DNA from: Mytilus galloprovincialis
Taxonomy: Eukaryota; Mollusca; Bivalvia; Mytilida; Mytilidae
Reading direction: 5' to 3'
DNA: 64,000 bases
Assembly (NCBI RefSeq): GCF_965363235.1
Contig: NC_134841.1
Coordinates: 53,837,078 to 53,901,077 of the forward strand
Part shown: positions 58,021 through 64,000 of the stretch, piece after piece
Position numbering within the stretch: position 1 is the first letter of the stretch
Layout: the number at the start of each line of letters is the position of its first letter
Position numbers and translations under genes: made by a program
Notes under the pieces: generated by a model
Databases searched by the model: none
What the model was told of the DNA's origin: nothing
What the model saw: only the letters and a program-made list of their open reading frames with translations

Positions 58021-58134
58021 TAGCTAACGCCGCCGCCGCCGGATCACTATCCCTTTGTCGAGCTTTCTGCAACGAAAGTTGCAGGCTCGACAAAAATTAT
58101 CCCTTAAAAAAATTGGAAAGAAAAATCCCCCCCC

Positions 58135-59348
58135 AAACTTATTGAAACCCCCCTTAAACTCTATGCCATCATTTCCTTTGTAGTATGGAACCTTGTAGTA
58201 CAATTTCAGAGAGATCCATACACTTAAACACAAGTTATTGTTTGGAAACTAGAAACATGCTTCTTTTTGGCTCCTAATTCCTACATATTTTGGCAATTAA
58301 TCCAAAACTTAATACCAGCCTCCCCTTTGTTATATGGAATATTGTGGTACAATTTTAGAGAGATCCATACAATTACACACAAGTTATTGTCTTGAAACTA
58401 GAAAAATACTCGTTTTTGGCCCCTTTTTGGCCCTTAATTCCTAAACTTATTGTGGTACAGTTTTAGAGAGATCCATACAATTACACACAAGTTATTGTCT
58501 TGAAACTAGAAAAATGCTTCTTTTTGGCCCTTTTTGGCTCCTAATTCCTACATATTTTGGCAATTAATCCAAAACTTAATACCAGCCTCCCCTTTGTTAT
58601 ATGGAACATTGTGGTACAATTTTAGAGAGATCCATACAATTACACACAAGTTATTGTCTTGAAACTAGAAAAATACTCGTTTTTGGCCCCTTTTTGGCCC
58701 TTAATTCCTAAACTTATTGTGGTACAGTTTTAGAGAGATCCATACAATTACACACAAGTTATTGTCTTGAAACTAGAAAAATGCTTGTTTTTGGCCCCTT
58801 TTTGGCCCTTAATTCCTAAATTTTGGACCCATAACCCCATAAATGAATCCAAACCGTCTACTTGTGGTTTTAATCATTGTGGTACAATTTCAGAGCAATT
58901 GAAATACTTACAGATATACACAAGTTATCGTATGGAAACTAGAAAAATGCTTGTTTTGGGCCCCTAATTCCTAAACGGTTGGGACCATCATCCCTAAAAT
59001 CGATACCAACCTTCCTTTTGTGGTATTGAACCTTCTGAAAAAACTTGTGGTTTTAAACATTGTGGTACAATTTCAGAGCAATTGAAATACTTATACACAA
59101 GTTATCATATGGAAACTAGCAAATTGCTTGTTTTGGGCCCCTAATTCCTAAACGGTTGGGACCATCATCCCCAAAATCGATACCATCCTTCCTTTTGTGG
59201 TATTGAACCTTCTGGAAAAAAATTCAAAAAGATCTTTTCATTTAAACTAAAGTTATTGTCCGGAAACCAATGTGTCTTCAGACGATGCAGACGACGACAT
59301 CATACCATTATACGATCCCAAATTATTTTTTTGCGGTTGTATAAAAAC
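58135..59348. repeat. R-D 3' part, expanded by internal tandem duplication
   Basis: The unit AGAGAGATCCATACAATTAC with AAGTTATTGTCTTGAAACTA occurs at least four times between 58350 and 58780 at alternating spacings, showing local duplication of about 110- and 180-bp blocks. It ends TTTGCGGTTGTATAAAAACT. Confidence 0.7.
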
Positions 59349-59349
59349 T

Positions 59350-60015
59350 TGACTTTAACCAATGAACCATGAAAATGAGGTCAAGGTCAGATGACACCTG
59401 CCAGTTGGACATGTACACCTTACAGTCCTTCCATACACGGAATATACTAGACTTATTACTTATAGTATCTGAGATATGGACTTGACCACCAAAACTCAAT
59501 CTTGTTCACTGATCCATGAAATGAGGTCGAGGTCAAGTGAAAACTGTCTGACAGACATGAAGATCTTGCAAGATACGCACATACCAAATATTTATCTTAT
59601 TGCTTATATAAGAGAGAATTTAACATTACAAAAGATCTTAACTTTTTCCAAGTAGTCACTGAACCATGAAAACGAGGTCAAGGACATTGGACAGTCAGGG
59701 ATAACATGGTAAACCATGACCAATGAAAGTGATGATTTTCCATGACCCATTAAAAATACAGTTATGGAAAACCATGACTCTGAACTGTAACTATATTTAA
59801 GGTCAAGGGAGTAATTAGTTTTCAAAACTTATACCAAAGTCATGGCAAATCATGACACTTTTATTTTTTTCAATAGTCATGGGAATCCATGACTAATGAA
59901 ATGGCTTGAACTTCTGGACATGTGACTGACAGAAACTTAGTAACAAGAGGCATCTATATACAAAGTATGAAGCATCCAGGTCTTCCACCTTCTAAAATAT
60001 AAAGCTTTTCCTTGT
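59350..60015. repeat. R-C repeat, partial copy with nested insertion
   Basis: It matches the last three units and tail of 57010-58020. It is interrupted at 59694-59915 by a 222-bp insertion flanked by GGACA. Confidence 0.75.
59694..59915. mobile_element. 222-bp insertion with CATGAC/GTCATG motifs
   Basis: Flanked by the direct repeat GGACA (59689-59693 and 59916-59920); the uninterrupted sequence GACATTGGACATGTGAC is present at about 57913-57929. The insert contains at least four CCATGAC or GTCATGG motifs, some paired as inverted repeats (GTCATGGCAAATCATGAC). No coding frame. Confidence 0.7.
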
Positions 60016-60018
60016 AAG

Positions 60019-60155
60019 TAGCAACCTCAATCACAGAAATCAACTTCTGAAATATATCAACTGAGATATATACTCCATATGCAGGTTCTACTGGAATGGT
60101 GCTACCTAGCAATGGAAAATTCACAACTGAGAAGCTGAAACCATCTCTTATGTAA
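60019..60155 (-). mobile_element. Possible retroelement fragment
   Basis: The minus strand reads YIRDGFSFSVVNFPLLGSTI, then PVEPAYGVYIS. This resembles a conserved segment (VNFPFL...PAYGVYISQLIRYAR) common in mollusc and cnidarian retroelement proteins. After YIS the similarity stops, and neither flank is coding. Confidence 0.4.
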
Positions 60156-60649
60156 CAATGTTTTGCTCTTAAACGACCAAGTCTGTTGCTATTGAATAAT
60201 TTTAAATGTCAGAAACGGTATCTTTTTTCACACTAATGTGTGAGCAAGCTTCTTGTGTATCGCCCTCTACCCAGTGGTTTTCTGCCCTGGAGCCGCTGGG
60301 TGCCTTCAAACCCACTGTGTTCAGACTCCTCACTGAGGTTCGGGTGTACACGTATAAAAGGCCTTGCTATGCCACTGGTAAGTATGCATTCCCCTTTTCC
60401 AATAGAGTGGAAAGGGGGGTTAACAGTGAGCATGTTAATAATACAACTAAAATCAAGTAGTTTTAACAATTTAATGTAATTTCAAAAATTTCCACTGCTG
60501 AAAGTTTTAACATGAATATGTATATATAATGCAAGTGAACTGATTAAGTATCGTGAAAGTAAAGTTCAAAGTGTACAATTGAACTGAAATAAACATAATT
60601 ACATAAAACTTACACAATAAACAGTCACGTAAAACATTTCTGAATAAGT

Positions 60650-60654
<5 letters not shown>

Positions 60655-60685
<31 letters not shown>

Positions 60686-60690
60686 CTATC
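60655..60690. repeat. (AT) microsatellite
   Basis: CACACACATA followed by (TA)n of about 26 bases. Confidence 0.8.
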
Positions 60691-60757
60691 AACAGAAAAA
60701 GATATTTAATACTTAAAAGAAAATTATGAAACAAGCACATTTTATCAATCAATAAAT

Positions 60758-61796
60758 TGCATCGCCGAGTGCAGCTGAATACGACCCCTGAGGTCAAACC
60801 CTAAACAGTTGGGGGGAAAATGGACACAATATAAGCACTTGATACAGGTCTGAATTTGGATTGCAATTAAAAATTTGACACATAATAGGTTTCTGACACT
60901 GAATAACTGTAGTCAAAGAACTTAGAATGCGTTATATGATTTGAATTTGTATTCAATTTTTTGCTATTGTGCAATACACCATGCTGTTGTGAATTACCTC
61001 CCCTAAAAAAAAATATTTTTTTTTAACCCTCCTTTGTTTTTTTTATTTTGTGCAATACATTAAGCTGTTGAGAATTGACCCCCCCCCCCCCCCCCCCCCC
61101 CCCAATTTAAATTTTTTTTTACCCACACCCAACCCTTTTTTTTTTGGCAAAAAAAATATTTGAAGAAATTTTTGAAATTTTGAGAAAAAATTTGCCCCCC
61201 CTCCCAATTATTTCTTTTCACTCCCCCACATCCTATTAAAAAACCCCAATTCTTTCACTCAAGATATGGTCAATATCTCAATTCAAATTTCCAATGGAGT
61301 TTGAAACCATAATTACCCATTTGATAATTTAAAAGCAATGTAAGGGAGGTAATCCAAATTTTACTTAAAAATAATTGTCTGATAAACAGGACACCCTTGT
61401 TTTTTCCCCTTTTTTGCCCCTAATTCCTAAACAGTTTGAGCCATAACCCCCAATGCCAATCATAACCATCCATTTCTGGTATGGAACCTTGTGGTATTAT
61501 TTCAGAGAGATCCATACACTGTTCCATAAAATATTGCCTGGAAACTACAAAAATGCTTATTTGGGCCCCATTTTGGCCCCCAATTCCTTTACCGTTAGGA
61601 CCACAACCCCTAATATGAAACCCAACCCTCCTTTTGTGATTATAAACCTTGTGTTTAAATTTCATATATTTCTATTTACCTATACTAAAATTATTGTCCA
61701 GAAACCAAGTGTCTTAGGACGACGCTGACAACGCTGAGGACGACAAAGTGATAGCAATATATGTCGCAAAAATTAATTTTGCGGTCGTATAAAAAA
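60758..61796. repeat. R-D repeat, near complete
   Basis: Head ATCGCCGAGTGCAGCTGAAT; C tract of about 24 bases at 61079-61103; CCCCTTTTTTGCCCCTAATT; end TTTTGCGGTCGTATAAAAAA. Confidence 0.7.
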
Positions 61797-62204
61797 TTCA
61801 GAAATTGCAAAAAACAAGCTTTTTCATGTTAAAACTCAAGCATGAACTGGATACACAAAAACTTCAAATTGAACATTTCTGCATTGATCCAGATTAGCCT
61901 GGGGTCCTAGCTTATCTTGTCAGCATATGATGCACAGCTAGATCTGACCAGGATGCCAGTCTAGTTCCCAGAACTACTTGATTACTGGTACCTGTAACAA
62001 TAACTACAACTGGTACCTAGAACTAAACATTGTCTTTCAAACAAAACCAAGGTCACAAATAATTCATTCTTAAAATGCCTCATAAATTTGACACTATAAA
62101 ATTATTTCATATATTAAAACATGCAAGAGATTCAAATGAAACAATATTTAATAATCATGCATAATTTTAACCACTTAATTGAAACTGTGTTTGATCCCTA
62201 TTTT

Positions 62205-62410
62205 CTATTTTTAGCCATGGCGGCTAGTTTGTTGATGGATTAAAACTTTCGGATACAATTCATAAAATAAATACTCTAAGGAACATTCATTTAAAGTTTT
62301 AAGGTATTTGGCCCAGTAGTTTCAGATTTTTTGAATAGTTTACGACGGCATGACAATGGCGGAAGCCAAGTGATGGCATAAGCTTACATTGACCTTTTGG
62401 GCCACGTTTT
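62205..62410. repeat. R-A fragment
   Basis: TTTTTAGCCATGGCGGCTAG, GGCCCAGTAGTTTCAGA and CCAAGTGATGGCATAAGC match the 3' third of R-A; strongly diverged. Confidence 0.5.
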
Positions 62411-63369
62411 AAAAAAAGTCGATTTGTAAGGATTAAAATGATGAACAAAAAACAGAGAAAGCCAATACACATCATTAAATATATAAAATCGCATTAAGCT
62501 AAAATGTTATAAAAAGCAAAATACAAGCCTGTTAAAAAAAATATAATGGAGTTCAACTCTCTCGTAAATGTATTTACCTGCTCAACAATTTAATTTAATT
62601 ACTTATAAGGATACAAATCCAATTAAAATTTAAGCAAAAACATGATATATATATATATAGATCTAAATAACATATACAAATTACCATTAATTCATATTTG
62701 GAACAGCATTTACAACTTGTAATATGTTGTATACATAAGGAATGGAAAATAAACAATAAGAAAAATGCATATGGTACACTGAATATGATTAAAAAGGACA
62801 ATACATACTCATCATAGGTCAATATTTTCATAGCACATATAAAACATATCAATGTGCTCAGCAATCAAAACATCAATTAAAAGCATGAAAATCTTCTATA
62901 ATATCATTCCATTTTCAACCAAATGAAGAATACTGAAGAAATGGTACTATATATTTATAAAGTTACTATGGACCTTCATTTATTTTCAAAGTACAATGTA
63001 TCTTCATTTTGAAGAGCAGATGTATATGATGACTAAATCATTTTGGTGAGTGTTACGAAAAAAGTTTCTTGCATGATAGACTTAAATATTTAAAGCCATC
63101 ATTTTGTTTCTTTCTGTAAAAATTAAACACTTTGTTGATCTGTTAATGCCCCAAAGTTTTGATGTCTAAAATACTTTAACCTTAGGCATAAATCCTTTAC
63201 AAGATAATGAAATGAGGTGTCAAATAAAGGTCAACATACAAATTCTCCACTAGAACATGTAAATATATATTCAGTTCATCATTTGGAAGAAAATGGATTC
63301 TAACATTACATTATAAGATTGACCTGATTCCACATGGCTTAAACAGCTACTTCATCATTGACAGGAATT
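62410..63369. other. AT-rich stretch, nothing recognised
   Basis: No coding frame with domain character, no family repeat, only short AT microsatellites (62646-62661). Confidence 0.4.
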
Positions 63370-63790
63370 CTATAAAAAAAATGGAGAATGTGTCCCCATG
63401 GACAGAGATGATGTCCCACTTCCATACAACATTATATAGGGGCATAACTCAAGAACTTTAAAAGTGATGCTACCCAAATTTGTACTTGATCTGAGTTTTG
63501 TGGTAATGAGTAATGTGTATAGGTTTCAAAATGTTTGGTTTGGACAAACTTAAATTTCAGAATGGCAACTTAATTTTTTTTCTTCGATTTTTTAAGGGGC
63601 ATTTAAACTATTAGTTAAAGTGACACCACCAAAATTCAACTTGATCTGGTTTTTTTTGTTATAAGCATTGTCTATAAGTTTCATATCATTTGGTTGAGGC
63701 AAACTCAAGTTAGAGAACGGAAACCAATTTTGAGATGTACAGACGACAAGGGTAAAACTAAATGCCCCCTCTGCCAGGGCAGGGGCATTA
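63370..63790. repeat. R-E repeat
   Basis: GGGGCATAACTCAAGAACTT, AAAGTGATGCTACCCAAATT, and a second unit ending AACGGAAACCAATTTTGAGA and AGGGCAGGGGCATTAAAA. The 106-codon frame on the minus strand here is repeat, not a gene. Confidence 0.6.
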
Positions 63791-64000
63791 AAATCATAGA
63801 GCTTGTAAGCAATGACGGGTAAAGCTTGCTTTAACTTATCAGTGGGAGTAAAATTGAACATTGAATTGTATGAAGCATTGGTTGTAGTTGATTCAACTAC
63901 AATTATGGACAAAGGAAGATAACTCCAATTTTAAAGATTACTCTAACAATGACATCATTGATATTTTGAGAACAGATATTAGCGATTTTCTTGCAAGGTA

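Noticed and set aside
60206..60479. Overlapping frames of about 80 codons on both strands around CCCAGTGGTTTTCTGCCCTG
   Set aside because: Three mutually overlapping frames with no domain and no splice context; GC-richer repeat debris related to the text near 11250 (TTCGGGNGTACACGTA).
63592..63912. 106-codon frame on the minus strand
   Set aside because: Most of it is the R-E repeat (TSQNWFPFSNLSLPQPND is a translation of repeat text).
1..64000. Bacterial, phage or organellar origin
   Set aside because: Spliced animal genes, non-LTR retrotransposons and minisatellites throughout; no operons or ribosome-binding-site pattern.

Overview
The window looks like nuclear DNA of a marine bivalve, most likely a mussel (Mytilus-like). 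It is AT-rich and intron-containing, it is crowded with dispersed repeats of kinds I recognise from mussel sequence, and its two clear genes are animal-type spliced genes. The species is inferred; no marker gene is present.

Two genes are well supported. (1) A seven-exon gene on the minus strand (29893 down to 14098) encodes a 566-residue coiled-coil protein. It carries an ABIN AHD1 motif, a UBAN-type ubiquitin-binding motif and a C-terminal CCHC zinc finger: the architecture of TNIP2/ABIN-2, a regulator of NF-kappaB signalling. All splice junctions fit and every intron is phase 0. A palindromic kappaB-type site lies about 315 bases upstream of its ATG, which suggests feedback control. (2) A plus-strand gene (coding part 51275-54371) encodes a 274-residue calmodulin-like protein with four EF-hand units, only the last fully canonical, followed by a 126-residue Glu/Thr/Gln/Asn tail of seven-residue repeats. 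A third, weak candidate (about 36308-38211, plus strand) would be a short protein with a PCNA-binding-like motif behind E2F-like and CRE-like promoter sites.

The rest is mostly transposon-derived. There are pieces of several non-LTR retrotransposons: reverse transcriptase at 2719-4310, 7516-9130 and 43187-44785, a C-terminal piece at 30837-31372, a tail at 32571-32970, and endonuclease at 33070-34575. There are also foldback elements, short inverted-repeat elements, minisatellites, and several families (labelled R-A to R-I here) present in two or more copies within the window.

Region by region: 1-2700 is sparse with one foldback; 2.7-13.3 kb is nested repeats; 14.1-29.9 kb is the TNIP2-like gene, whose introns hold most of the families; 30-36 kb is retrotransposon debris and inverted-repeat elements; 36.3-38.5 kb is the candidate small gene interrupted by four mobile elements; 38.6-51 kb is sparse with one retrotransposon; 51.2-54.4 kb is the calmodulin-like gene; 55-64 kb is repeats.

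Several insertions can be read precisely because a second copy of the host repeat in the same window preserves the empty site (at 6.7, 55.4 and 59.7 kb).
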